From the NCBI GenBank assembly GCA_020630435.1, contig JAHDBJ010000001.1:1-64000 (forward strand): a stretch of 64,000 bases of DNA, read 5' to 3'. Shown piece after piece: positions 36,225 through 44,414 of the stretch. Position 1 is the first letter of the stretch, and each line of letters opens with the position of its first letter. This DNA comes from Saprospiraceae bacterium. GTDB taxonomy: Bacteria; Bacteroidota; Bacteroidia; Chitinophagales; Saprospiraceae. Below the pieces are notes generated by a model that had not been told where the DNA came from, searched no databases, and worked only from the letters and a program-made list of their open reading frames with translations. The position numbers were made by a program, and so were the translations under genes.

Positions 36225-37376
36225 TTACAACCAACTTTTATGATAATCAGGGTCTTCTATATTCGCAGCATATTCTGTCATCAACAATGGTCTAAACGTG
36301 TCAACCATTACCGCCAATTCGTGTGTTTCTTTCACTCCAATACTTTTTTCTGCTGTACCAGGATGCGGTCCATGTGGTATTCCGCCAGGATGCAAGGTAA
36401 TCATCCCTTTTTCTACGTGTTTTCTACTCATAAAATCACCATCTACATAATACAAGACTTCATCACTATCAATATTGCTATGGTTATATGGTGCGGGGAT
36501 GGCTAAAGGATGATAATCAAACAAACGAGGAACAAAAGAACAAATGACAAAACCTTTTGCCGCAAACGTTTGATGAACTGGAGGAGGTTGATGTACCCGT
36601 CCCGTAATGGGTTCAAAGTTATGAATCGAGAACGCATAAGGATATAAATATCCATCCCAGCCAATGACATCAAAAGGGTGATTGATGTAGGTATAAGGAT
36701 AGACAACATCTTGTTTTTTGATATAAAAAAGAAATTCTCCTTGTGTATCGTGTGTTTCCAAGTCTTGAGGTTTGCGTATATCACGCTCGCAAAAGGGTGC
36801 GTGTTCTGCCAACTGTCCAAAACTATTCCGATATCGTCGTGGTGTAGTAATAGGGCTTACCGATTCAACGATCAATAATCTATTATTTGCATCCTTAAAA
36901 ACCAATTGATACGTCGTTCCTCTAGGAATGACGAGGTAATCTCCATATTCAAAAGGGATATTTCCATAATTGGTTTTTAACGTACCGCTACCAACGTGAA
37001 CGAAAATAACCTCATCCGCATCCGCATTTTTAAAAAAATAATCTTCCATACTTTTTCTAGGAGCAGCAAGGCTTATTTTACAATCATTATTTACCAAAAC
37101 AGGTTTCCGACTCTCTAGATAATCATCTTGAGGGGCTATCTGAAAGCCTAGCAAACTCCGATGTTTAAGCTGTTTGTCGTGGATGGTTTTCGGTGCAACA
37201 GAATACGGCTCTCCAACCTGCTTGATTTGAGTGGGTGGATTACAATGGTAGAGGTTAGAATAAAGATTGTCAAAACCCTCTGTAGAAAACAGCTCCTCTT
37301 TGTATAAAGAACCGTCGGGTTTTCGGAACTGCGTATGACGTTTAGGAGGTATCTTTCCTAAGCTGTAATAATGCAT
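36225..37376 (-). CDS. hmgA: Homogentisate 1,2-dioxygenase
   Basis: An Fe(II) cupin enzyme that opens the ring of homogentisate to maleylacetoacetate, the step after HppD. Conserved parts: YHCNPPTQIKQV near the N-terminus, FVHVGSGTLKTNYGNIPFEY and VIPRGTTYQL (cupin barrel), SDEVLYYVDGDFMSRKHVEK (iron Glu) and TLHPGGIPHGPHPG (His ligands). The 383 residues match the shorter Bacteroidota form. It is the first gene of the hmgA-hppD transcript. Maleylacetoacetate isomerase and fumarylacetoacetase are not in this window. Confidence 0.94.
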   Translation of the reverse strand: MHYYSLGKIPPKRHTQFRKPDGSLYKEELFSTEGFDNLYSNLYHCNPPTQIKQVGEPYSVAPKTIHDKQLKHRSLLGFQIAPQDDYLESRKPVLVNNDCKISLAAPRKSMEDYFFKNADADEVIFVHVGSGTLKTNYGNIPFEYGDYLVIPRGTTYQLVFKDANNRLLIVESVSPITTPRRYRNSFGQLAEHAPFCERDIRKPQDLETHDTQGEFLFYIKKQDVVYPYTYINHPFDVIGWDGYLYPYAFSIHNFEPITGRVHQPPPVHQTFAAKGFVICSFVPRLFDYHPLAIPAPYNHSNIDSDEVLYYVDGDFMSRKHVEKGMITLHPGGIPHGPHPGTAEKSIGVKETHELAVMVDTFRPLLMTEYAANIEDPDYHKSWL

Positions 37377-37422
37377 AAGAGTATTGGTTTTAGCTGGTCT
37401 TGGACAATACTGTCCGCTCGTG

Positions 37423-37430
37423 CAAAATTA
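37423..37430 (-). promoter_or_regulatory. -7 promoter element of hmgA
   Basis: Minus strand TAATTTTG matches the Bacteroidota -7 consensus, 47 nt before the ATG at 37376. No clear -33 TTG is at the usual distance. Confidence 0.35.
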
Positions 37431-37455
37431 CAGAAAATTAACTATCCTAAAAAAT

Positions 37456-38517
37456 TTAGGAATTGTTATCGTAGCTGTTTGCCATAAGTTGTATGTACTT
37501 GATGATATCATCCAAGCCAGGAGGATAATCTAAGTATTTCATATTCCTACTGTCTTTACCCCAAATGGTAATGGTAATGACTTTTTTACGAGTACCATAT
37601 GCAATAGCTAGACGAAGAGGAATCGGGGTGGGTTTTTTGCGTTTTCGTATCTGGCACATCTCGCTTTGACAATCGTATATACGCTCAAAATCAAAGAAGT
37701 TCTTAGAGATTACAAATTCCATGAATTCCTCTAATTCTTCTCTTGAAATATCTTTTTTGGTGACAATTAAACCCCGTTGTTTACTTTTAAATTCTTTGAT
37801 AAGCCGTCCAGTAGATTTTATTCGAATATAATCACGTTGTACAGGATCTACACCACCATAAAATCCCCCACCTACTAATTCAACATTGATAAAGGTAGGT
37901 TGCTTTTCAGGTTCTTTTTCAGAATCTTTACCGTTCTTTTTAGGTTTACTTTTGGCGAGTTTTTTCTTACGTCGTTCTCGTTGTTTTTTGCGTTCCTCTT
38001 TGCTGTTAATAGCTACTAAACCATCTGCTTCTAATAAGACATCAGGCAACTCATTTAGAGGCTTGATAAAAGGCGCTTCTTTTGAATTTACTCGAACAAA
38101 ATGATATTGGTATGTTCCCTTACTATTGGGTTGGTTAAATTCTAATACAAACACATCATTAGTAACCTCGACGATGCGAAACTTTTTAATGTTTCTAAAA
38201 TTATAAAATAATTCATTATCGCTCAAGCTCCATGTTCCTCGGGCAGTCCGACCATTTAGAAAATGTTCATAGGTATAATCATACTTTAAATGCAAGTAAT
38301 AATCATAGCCTTTATCGGCTTTGTGTATAATGGTATTGGCTTCTACTTGTAGGGTATAGGTGTATCGCCACTTGGTCTCAATAAGTAGGTTTTCATCAAT
38401 TTGATAAACCGTTGAATCTTGTTGCGCTTCAACTAAAATAGGAGTTATAAATAGTAATAGTAGTAGTACTAGGCTTAATCCCCTCTTTAGTTTCTGATTA
38501 GAAAATAGCATACTCAT
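37456..38517 (-). CDS. Exported protein of unknown function with basic linker
   Basis: Not recognised. 353 residues. A signal peptide (hydrophobic about 15-30, ending ILVEAQ) is followed by a beta-rich domain (35-150; aromatic strands like YDYYLHLKYDYTYEHF and RGTWSLSDNELFY, a lipocalin-like or stress-response pattern). Next is a Lys/Arg/Glu-rich linker (about 175-205, including KKQRERRKKKLAKSKPKKN), and then a second mixed domain (210-353) with two Cys near 283-288 (DCQSEMCQIRKRKK). It is probably periplasmic. A well-formed promoter on the same strand lies at 38825-38855, about 300 bp upstream. Confidence 0.7.
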   Translation of the reverse strand: MSMLFSNQKLKRGLSLVLLLLLFITPILVEAQQDSTVYQIDENLLIETKWRYTYTLQVEANTIIHKADKGYDYYLHLKYDYTYEHFLNGRTARGTWSLSDNELFYNFRNIKKFRIVEVTNDVFVLEFNQPNSKGTYQYHFVRVNSKEAPFIKPLNELPDVLLEADGLVAINSKEERKKQRERRKKKLAKSKPKKNGKDSEKEPEKQPTFINVELVGGGFYGGVDPVQRDYIRIKSTGRLIKEFKSKQRGLIVTKKDISREELEEFMEFVISKNFFDFERIYDCQSEMCQIRKRKKPTPIPLRLAIAYGTRKKVITITIWGKDSRNMKYLDYPPGLDDIIKYIQLMANSYDNNS

Positions 38518-38757
38518 CTCTATAATAATAGCTTTAGGTACTAATTTTAAGTTTATATAAACCTATCTTAAATTATCAAAGATATTGCCAAAATATACAA
38601 ATTATTGTTTATTATATAGGTCGTTTTTTATAATAAGTGAAAAAATACCCTTAATGTAAGCCAAATGCTACTTGAAGTATTAGATTTTTTGTGTTGTTGA
38701 TTCTTTTCTTAGAATAGGTCAAATGTCAATATCAAACTTTCTGACCCATCGCTTTCC
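38518..38757. other. Leader/remnant region upstream of 37456 gene
   Basis: No intact gene is seen. On the minus strand short frames continue from the 16-codon frame at 38758-38808 with frameshift and stops (for example MRKAMGQKV then stop), suggesting a decayed short gene or a long leader. Confidence 0.35.
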
Positions 38758-38808
38758 TCATTTTTGTTTAAGCGTATCTAATGTTTCTTTGTTTGGGGGC
38801 ATAGACAT
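38758..38808 (-). pseudogene. Short coding remnant or leader peptide, 16 residues
   Basis: An ATG frame encoding MSMPPNKETLDTLKQK then TGA lies directly downstream of a consensus promoter. A one-base shift continues as RKAMGQKV before another stop. The composition looks like a real coding start broken by a frameshift, though a leader peptide cannot be excluded. Confidence 0.35.
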
Positions 38809-38824
38809 TGTGTTATATTCTTAA

Positions 38825-38855
38825 CAAATATAAGAAAAAGGTGATTTTTCATCAA
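38825..38855 (-). promoter_or_regulatory. Leftward promoter, full consensus
   Basis: On the minus strand TTG (38853-38855), a 20-bp spacer and TATATTTG (38825-38832). It would drive the remnant frame and possibly the unknown exported protein at 37456-38517. Confidence 0.6.
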
Positions 38856-39019
38856 ATGATATACCCTAAAGCATAGAATCTATTCAAATATAAAAAAGTG
38901 CATTTAAAAATTGTTTCGCACTTGATATTCTGAATTATCCTAATGATTGACGTTTTTTTTATAAAATTTTTAAGATTAAATCTTTTTTATTACAAAAATA
39001 ATATTTAACTTTGTGTATA

Positions 39020-39079
39020 ATGTACACGAATATTACATACAAAAAGATTAAAAAAATCCGCATTTTAGCATTCGGGTAA
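39020..39079 (+). CDS. Leader peptide of aspartokinase attenuator
   Basis: Frame MYTNITYKKIKKIRILAFG then TAA. It holds four Lys codons in a run of six, four Ile and two Thr, all members of the aspartate family of amino acids made from the product of the downstream enzyme. The start lies 7 nt after the -7 element, so the message may be leaderless or nearly so. Stalling at the Lys codons (39041-39055) leaves the antiterminator arm at 39071-39076 free, whereas stalling at the last Ile (39062-39064) would cover it, so Lys supply is the likeliest signal. Confidence 0.6.
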   Translation: MYTNITYKKIKKIRILAFG

Positions 39080-39113
39080 TCTTTTGTATTTTGATATATA
39101 TGAAATAAACTAG

Positions 39114-39145
39114 AAGCCCGAAATGATTTTTCGGGCTTTTTTTTT
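39114..39145 (+). terminator. Attenuator terminator hairpin
   Basis: AAGCCCGAAA (39114-39123) pairs with TTTCGGGCTT (39129-39138), followed by a continuous T run, 20 nt before the aspartokinase ATG. Confidence 0.8.
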
Positions 39146-39165
39146 GGGGATAAAAAATAATAAAA

Positions 39166-40521
39166 ATGAGAGTTCTAAAATTTGGAGGGACATCGGTCGG
39201 GCGTCCCGAAAGAATGCACGAAGTCGCACAACTCATCAATGACGGTATTGATAAAGTCGTGGTGATGTCTGCGGTGTCTGGTACAACAAATAACCTAGTC
39301 AAAATTTCTGAAGCCTATAAGGCTGGAGACAAGACCTTAGTGGAAAAGTTGCTAAAGGCGATGGACGAAAAATACCAAATTTTTGTAGGAGAATTGTACA
39401 GCACCATGCATGGCTTAGGAAAAGGGAAACAGCTAATGGAAGAAAAATTAGCTTATTTGGCTTCTTTTGAGGTAGACGGCTTCGGAGATAAGGAAGAAAA
39501 AATTATCCTAGCACAAGGCGAATTGATTTCGACACATCTTTTTTCCTATTATGCCGAAGAAATCGGAATGGATTTGAAATTGCTCCATGCCTTAGATTTC
39601 ATGAAGACGAGAGGAGGAGAACCTGATCTAACATTTATAAAATCAGCGACATCTAAAACGCTCGAAACGACAGGAAAAGCAAAAATTTATTTGACACAAG
39701 GGTACATTTGTAGAAATGAGCAAGGAGAGATAGATAATTTGCAAAGAGGGGGGAGTGACTATACGGCGACCTTGCTAGGGGCAGCCTTAAATGCTGATGA
39801 AATCCAAATTTGGACAGATATTGATGGGATGCACAATAATGATCCCAGAGTAGTAGACAATACCTTTCCTGTTCACCATATCTCTTTTGATGAGGCAGCA
39901 GAGTTAGCATATTTTGGAGCTAAAATCCTGCATCCTACTTGTGTATTACCTGCTAAGAAAGAGGGTGTTCCTATTCGTTTACTGAATACGATGCAGCCCG
40001 AAGCAGAAGGTACGCTTATTTCGAATGAACTAACTCATACTGTCAATCGGGTTAAAGCGGTAGCCGCAAAAGATGGAATTACAGCTATTCGAATCCAATC
40101 TTCAAGGATGTTGAATGCCTATGGTTTTCTAAAAAAAGTGTTTGAAGTTTTTGAAAAATATAAAACTTCCGTTGATATGATTACGACTTCGGAAGTTGCC
40201 GTTTCACTAACGATAGACGATGCTCAAAACCTTGACGCAATTATTGCAGACCTAGAAAAATTTGCAACCGTAGATGTGGATAAAGAGATGACAATTGTTT
40301 GTGTGGCTGGAGAATTCCACCATGATGGTTCTGGTATTGCGGTTAAAGTTTTAGAACCGCTTAGGAATATTCCATTAAGAATGATTTCTTCGGGGGGGAG
40401 CGAAAGTAATATATCGGTATTAATAAACTCAATCTATAAAAAGGAAGCATTAAGTTTACTTAATCAAGGCTTATTTGCGGACGAAATTTTATCCCGAAAA
40501 CAAAACGAAACTTGGGTTTGA
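39166..40521 (+). CDS. lysC: Aspartate kinase (monofunctional)
   Basis: Phosphorylates aspartate, the committed step toward Lys, Thr, Met and Ile. The 451 residues show KFGGTSVG at the N-terminus, the kinase core with QRGGSDYTATLLGAAL and IWTDIDGM, and two ACT domains at the C-terminus (about 305-375, AIRIQSSRMLNAYGFLKKVF, and 380-445, VCVAGEF to SVLINSIYKK) for feedback control by an amino-acid product. No homoserine dehydrogenase domain is fused. It is controlled by the leader described upstream and ended by the terminator at 40528-40563, so it forms a single-gene unit. Confidence 0.95.
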   Translation: MRVLKFGGTSVGRPERMHEVAQLINDGIDKVVVMSAVSGTTNNLVKISEAYKAGDKTLVEKLLKAMDEKYQIFVGELYSTMHGLGKGKQLMEEKLAYLASFEVDGFGDKEEKIILAQGELISTHLFSYYAEEIGMDLKLLHALDFMKTRGGEPDLTFIKSATSKTLETTGKAKIYLTQGYICRNEQGEIDNLQRGGSDYTATLLGAALNADEIQIWTDIDGMHNNDPRVVDNTFPVHHISFDEAAELAYFGAKILHPTCVLPAKKEGVPIRLLNTMQPEAEGTLISNELTHTVNRVKAVAAKDGITAIRIQSSRMLNAYGFLKKVFEVFEKYKTSVDMITTSEVAVSLTIDDAQNLDAIIADLEKFATVDVDKEMTIVCVAGEFHHDGSGIAVKVLEPLRNIPLRMISSGGSESNISVLINSIYKKEALSLLNQGLFADEILSRKQNETWV

Positions 40522-40527
40522 TCTAGT

Positions 40528-40563
40528 GGGCGTTTATAGTTTTTATAAGTGCCCCTTTTTTTT
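40528..40563 (+). terminator. Terminator after aspartokinase
   Basis: GGGCGTTTATA (40528-40538) pairs with TATAAGTGCCC (40544-40554, two G-T pairs) and is followed by a T run. Confidence 0.8.
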
Positions 40564-40596
40564 AAAAAAACAATCTATACACAATTATATAAACAT

Positions 40597-40755
40597 GAAG
40601 GCATCCAAGTTGAATAGGACGAAGATATACAAAATGAAAATGGTGTCTTAGCGCACATTCGCAGGGATGGTAAAATAAATGGTTTGGGTGATAAAACATA
40701 TATGGTCTATAGTAAAGCAAAAACAAATGCGATGTATTTGATCAATACTTGGCAG
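40597..40755 (+). pseudogene. Coding remnant of an unknown gene
   Basis: The frame from 40597 reads EGIQVE, stop, then DEDIQNENGVLAHIRRDGK and INGLGDKTYMVYSKAK. The composition is that of real protein, but there is no start, an in-frame stop is present, and the frame runs on into the moaE start. It looks like a fragment left after a deletion. The parent family is not recognised. Confidence 0.4.
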
Positions 40756-40783
40756 TTTTGCATTATCCCATTATTTTTACACT

Positions 40784-41200
40784 ATGAAAGATATTTGCCT
40801 TACACCTGATGGGCTTCGTCCTCGAAACTGTATAGACTTTGTAAGCGATAAAGCACTAGGAGGAATTGCAACTTTTATTGGTGTTGTAAGAAATCACACT
40901 CAAAATAAAACGGTTGTTCGTCTAGAATTTGAAGCCTATGAACCAATGGCAATTGCTGAAATGCAAAAAATTGCTGACCATATACTAGCACAATGGTCTT
41001 GCAAAAAAGTAGCAATTCATCATAGAGTTGGTATTTTATATCCAGGAGAGATTGCGGTTGTAATTGCAGTTGCTGCTCCACATCGAAAAGACGCTTTCAA
41101 GGCTTGTGAATACGCTATAGATACCCTTAAGCAAAGGGTTCCAATATGGAAAAAAGAAATTTTCGAAGATGGAGAAGTTTGGGTTGCAGCACATCCCTAG
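40784..41200 (+). CDS. moaE: Molybdopterin synthase catalytic subunit
   Basis: Large subunit of molybdopterin synthase, which adds dithiolene sulfurs to cPMP. The 138 residues show GGIATFIGVVRNHT, LEFEAYEPMA, the catalytic region HRVGILYPGEIAVVIAVAA and HRKDAFKACEYAIDTLKQRV then PIWKKE, with the lysines expected at the active site. No MoaD or other Mo-cofactor genes lie next to it, so they must be elsewhere. It converges with pyrF, with 16 bp between the ends. Confidence 0.92.
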   Translation: MKDICLTPDGLRPRNCIDFVSDKALGGIATFIGVVRNHTQNKTVVRLEFEAYEPMAIAEMQKIADHILAQWSCKKVAIHHRVGILYPGEIAVVIAVAAPHRKDAFKACEYAIDTLKQRVPIWKKEIFEDGEVWVAAHP

Positions 41201-41216
41201 CAAAGGCACTAAAATT

Positions 41217-42020
41217 CTAAAATAGAACTGCCATCTCTTGTTGGATTTTCAATGCTGCGGCTTGAGCTTTTTCAGCAAAGTCTTCACCATGACTAGCATA
41301 AATAATTCCACGAGAAGAATTAACCAATATACCTATTTCTGAGTTGCTAGCATAAGTCGAAACCGCTTGGAGATCCCCTCCTTGTGCACCTATCCCAGGG
41401 ACTAGGAAAAAATGTTTTGGAGCAATTGTTCTTAAGTTTTCGAATTTCTCAGGATGGGTTGCTCCTAGTACAAACATTAGCTTATCAGGACTTCCCCATT
41501 CCATTGCTTTTTGCATAACATGAACATATAAAGGCTGACCGTCTTCTTGTGGTAACATCTGAAAATTATGACTGCCCTCATTAGAGGTCAGCGCAAGCAG
41601 AATAACCCATTTATTATCATATTCTAAAAAAGGACTCACAGAATCAATGCCCATATAAGGTGCTACGGTTACAGCATCAAAATTCATGTTTTCAAAAAAT
41701 GCCTTTGCATACATTTTAGAGGTATTTCCAATATCTCCTCGTTTGGCATCTGCAATGGTAAAATGTGTTTTGGGAATATAATCCATTGTTTTTTCTAGGG
41801 CTTCCCAACCTTTTGTGCCTAAAGATTCATAAAAGGCAATATTCGGTTTATAAGCTATACACAGCTCTTTTGTAGCATCTATGATTTGTTTATTAAATTC
41901 AAAAATTGGATCTTCTAACTGTAAAAGATGCTTTGGAATTCGATGAATATCGGTATCTAGACCAACACAAAGATAGCTTTTCTTGAGCTGCATTTGTTGG
42001 TATAATGCTGTTCTAGTCAA
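41217..42020 (-). CDS. pyrF: Orotidine 5'-phosphate decarboxylase
   Basis: Decarboxylates OMP to UMP, the last step of de novo pyrimidine synthesis. The 267 residues are of the longer group with an extended loop: LCVGLDTDIHRIP, AYKPNIAFYESLG, the catalytic HFTIADAKRGDIGNTSKMYA (the Asp-Lys-Asp array) and LVPGIGAQGG near the phosphate site. It is the last gene of the leftward regulator/GHMP kinase/unknown/pyrF cluster, 11 bp after the preceding gene. Confidence 0.95.
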   Translation of the reverse strand: MTRTALYQQMQLKKSYLCVGLDTDIHRIPKHLLQLEDPIFEFNKQIIDATKELCIAYKPNIAFYESLGTKGWEALEKTMDYIPKTHFTIADAKRGDIGNTSKMYAKAFFENMNFDAVTVAPYMGIDSVSPFLEYDNKWVILLALTSNEGSHNFQMLPQEDGQPLYVHVMQKAMEWGSPDKLMFVLGATHPEKFENLRTIAPKHFFLVPGIGAQGGDLQAVSTYASNSEIGILVNSSRGIIYASHGEDFAEKAQAAALKIQQEMAVLF

Positions 42021-42031
42021 TGTTTATTGTT

Positions 42032-42616
42032 TTAATAATTTAATCGTTTAATTCCGTTTTTAATTAGTGTATCTAATGACTCATATAATCTTTCTGGCTT
42101 ATGAGGACGCCAATTGATAGTGTTAAAACGCTCTCCAAAATTTACATACATCATAATCCCTGTATCTTTTAACTCTTCCTCTACATGATTAAGGGTATTG
42201 ACAAAACATATCCATCCATCTTCTTCCAAAACATCTTCATACCATTCTTCATAATAACAGTCATCGCTACCATGAAAATTAAGTACATTCTCACAAATAA
42301 TGATATACTTATGGATACCTTCTTTTAGCATTGGATCAATAACATCCCTCTTAAAAAACATGATATCATTGTGAATACAATCATTCCATTCGCCAATCAT
42401 TTCAAAGACGGCATACCCTTCATCATAATCCGTATAAATTAACTTAGTATAAAGGGTTTGAGAACCAAAATTATCCCATTGAGGGTGGATGTAGTAATTA
42501 TATATTTTATTATGATATTGAAATTCATTATTAAAATAGTTAAAAAACGGAGACTGTTTATCTTCAGAAGCAATGTATTTTTCTCTCCAATGATAGTGTG
42601 GTTCTATATCGTGCAT
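42032..42616 (-). CDS. Conserved hypothetical protein, aromatic-acidic
   Basis: Not recognised as an enzyme. The 194 residues are rich in Tyr, Trp, Asp and Glu (for example HYHWREKYI and DDCYYEEWYEDVLEEDGWI), soluble, without signal peptide. It lies 3 bp after the GHMP kinase gene and 11 bp before pyrF, clearly part of that operon. Similar acidic proteins of this length seem to occur in this setting in other Bacteroidota, but no function can be given. Confidence 0.7.
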   Translation of the reverse strand: MHDIEPHYHWREKYIASEDKQSPFFNYFNNEFQYHNKIYNYYIHPQWDNFGSQTLYTKLIYTDYDEGYAVFEMIGEWNDCIHNDIMFFKRDVIDPMLKEGIHKYIIICENVLNFHGSDDCYYEEWYEDVLEEDGWICFVNTLNHVEEELKDTGIMMYVNFGERFNTINWRPHKPERLYESLDTLIKNGIKRLNY

Positions 42617-42619
42617 TTC

Positions 42620-43576
42620 TTATTCCTTAATTTTTAAATACTTAACCATTTCGTTATATCTTATAAAAGTAGGGTAGGATTTTTTAGCAAAATAGGCTTT
42701 TGTAATTGCTTCGCTTTTTGAACTACTAACTAATACAAAATCACCTCCCCATGCACCCAATGATTTTACAGTTCCCCAATAATCTGAAAAATGTGAATCT
42801 TTTATTTTAGGAATCCCTAAATACAAAGAAACTAATGTTTCATGCTGTAAAATTAACGATTCAAATTCTTCTAATGATAGGGCATCGGCTATTTTTTGTG
42901 AAATCGCCGAAATCTTATCTAATAATTCAAGTTTAGCACCTCCTTTAGCACGATAAAGTGCTATTCCACTACGGCTATTTTGCTTCTTTTCTAAGTAGAC
43001 AAAGTATAAGTTTTTGTAGAAGGAAGGAAAGAAATTACACGACTCAATTATAGGAATGTTATCTTCTTTTTTATAAAAAATAGGCGATTCTACTCCTGCA
43101 CAAGCAATATCGTATCCCGAACCTCCAAAAGTTTTATTCAACAACATAAAAGGATTGAAATTAGCCCAGTTTGCTAAATTATATATCAATGTAGAACTCG
43201 TACCTAGACCCCAATTTTTGGGAAAATCCAACTTAGTTGTTATTCTTTTTAAATGGTGAAAAATGGAAGGGTTGCCATCAAGAATAACTTGCAATATCTT
43301 TTGTAAGGTTTGAGCCGTATTCTTGTCATTTGTTTTAATGATGGATAAATTTCTTCTAGAGAATACGACTTCAAACCATATCTCCCCTCTTTCATCTTTA
43401 CTATTCCAGAGAAAATCATTCGTAGGAAAAGAATCATATTCTATATCTAGTGATTGCCCATATTTTGTAGGAATGGCTAAAGCTAAAGCTCCATCTAAAA
43501 TAAAATACTCTCCAGAAATCAGTAGTTTACCATTTGCATGAAATGTCTCGCTTTTAATTTTTTTTTCTTTACTCAT
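42620..43576 (-). CDS. GYDIA-motif GHMP kinase (mevalonate-kinase-like)
   Basis: A GHMP-superfamily small-molecule kinase of the Bacteroidota type named for its GYDIA motif. Visible parts: HANGKLLISGEYFILDGALA (N-terminal), NWGLGTSSTLIYNLANWA (phosphate-binding loop), GGSGYDIACAGVESPIFY, and a C-terminal LGAWGGDFVLVSS (glycine-rich motif). The 318 residues are normal. The natural substrate is not established; mevalonate-pathway phosphorylation is a common guess for the family. The start overlaps the end of the response-regulator gene by 8 bp, so they are translated together. Confidence 0.85.
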   Translation of the reverse strand: MSKEKKIKSETFHANGKLLISGEYFILDGALALAIPTKYGQSLDIEYDSFPTNDFLWNSKDERGEIWFEVVFSRRNLSIIKTNDKNTAQTLQKILQVILDGNPSIFHHLKRITTKLDFPKNWGLGTSSTLIYNLANWANFNPFMLLNKTFGGSGYDIACAGVESPIFYKKEDNIPIIESCNFFPSFYKNLYFVYLEKKQNSRSGIALYRAKGGAKLELLDKISAISQKIADALSLEEFESLILQHETLVSLYLGIPKIKDSHFSDYWGTVKSLGAWGGDFVLVSSSKSEAITKAYFAKKSYPTFIRYNEMVKYLKIKE

Positions 43577-44261
43577 TTTTCAATTTAAATCCCACACCAT
43601 GTACATTCTCTATTTTTATATTCTCATCTTGTTTAAGATATTTTCGAAGCCTAGAGATAAAAACATCTAAGCTGCGTCCTAAAAAATAGTCATCTTCTCC
43701 CCATATACTTTCCAATATTTCAGAACGTTTTAAGACTTGATTTTTTCGTTCTAAAAAATAACGTAATAAATCAGCTTCTCGTTGAGTGAGAATTTTAGAT
43801 TGCTCTCCGATAATTAATTCTAAGTTTGGATAATCGAATGTATACTCTCCAATTATATAATTTGTAGCTTGGTTTTCAAGTGTTCCATTCACTTTACTTC
43901 GTCTTAAGAAGACTTCTATTTTTAAAATTAATTCTTCAATGCTAAACGGCTTTGTAATATAATCATCAGCTCCTAGCTTTAAACCATGAATTTTATCTTC
44001 TTTCAATGATTTAGCACTTAGAAAAAGAATTGGAACATCGGTATTAAATTTTCTGATTTCTTGTGCAATTGTAAAACCATCTACTTCGGGCAACATGACA
44101 TCCAATATGCATAAATCAAATGTTTGATTATTAATATTATCTAAAGCAGAATGCCCATCTGGACAATGTGTAATTTTATATCCATTTAGCTCTAAATTAT
44201 CTTTAGTAACAAAGCTTAATGTTTCATCATCTTCGACATACAATATATGGGCTTTTGACAT
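43569..44261 (-). CDS. OmpR/PhoB-type response regulator
   Basis: A transcription regulator of a two-component system. The receiver domain (1-118) has VEDDET (acidic pair), CILDVMLPEVDGF (phosphoacceptor Asp), LFLSAKS and ITKPFS (conserved Lys). The winged-helix domain (about 128-228) includes LTQREADLLRYFLERKNQVL and RSLDVFISRLRKYL. No histidine kinase gene is adjacent, so this is an orphan regulator at the head of the GHMP kinase/unknown/pyrF operon. A -7-like TATTTTTG lies in the minus-strand leader near 44300. Confidence 0.92.
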   Translation of the reverse strand: MSKAHILYVEDDETLSFVTKDNLELNGYKITHCPDGHSALDNINNQTFDLCILDVMLPEVDGFTIAQEIRKFNTDVPILFLSAKSLKEDKIHGLKLGADDYITKPFSIEELILKIEVFLRRSKVNGTLENQATNYIIGEYTFDYPNLELIIGEQSKILTQREADLLRYFLERKNQVLKRSEILESIWGEDDYFLGRSLDVFISRLRKYLKQDENIKIENVHGVGFKLKNE

Positions 44262-44414
44262 GGTTTCAATATTTTTTGATTAGTTGTTGTGCTTACAAAA
44301 ATAAACTCTTTTTATAAGAGAGTATAAAATATTTTAGTACAACTTTAATACTGGACATTATATTTTACAGTCTATAGGCAAGATTTGTTTCGTTCTTTCT
44401 ACAAGTAAAAACAA

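Larger units (their letters stand above)
39006..39145 (+). promoter_or_regulatory. Aspartokinase attenuator leader
   Basis: TAACTTTG (39006-39013) is a -7 element. Next comes a 19-residue leader frame (39020-39079), then TTCGGG (39071-39076) able to pair with CCCGAA (39117-39122), the 5' arm of a terminator hairpin (39114-39138) followed by a T run to about 39145. TTCGGG overlaps the end of the leader frame, so a ribosome at the stop codon would mask it and allow the terminator, while a ribosome stalled earlier would leave it free to form an antiterminator. This is classic leader-peptide attenuation logic. Confidence 0.65.
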
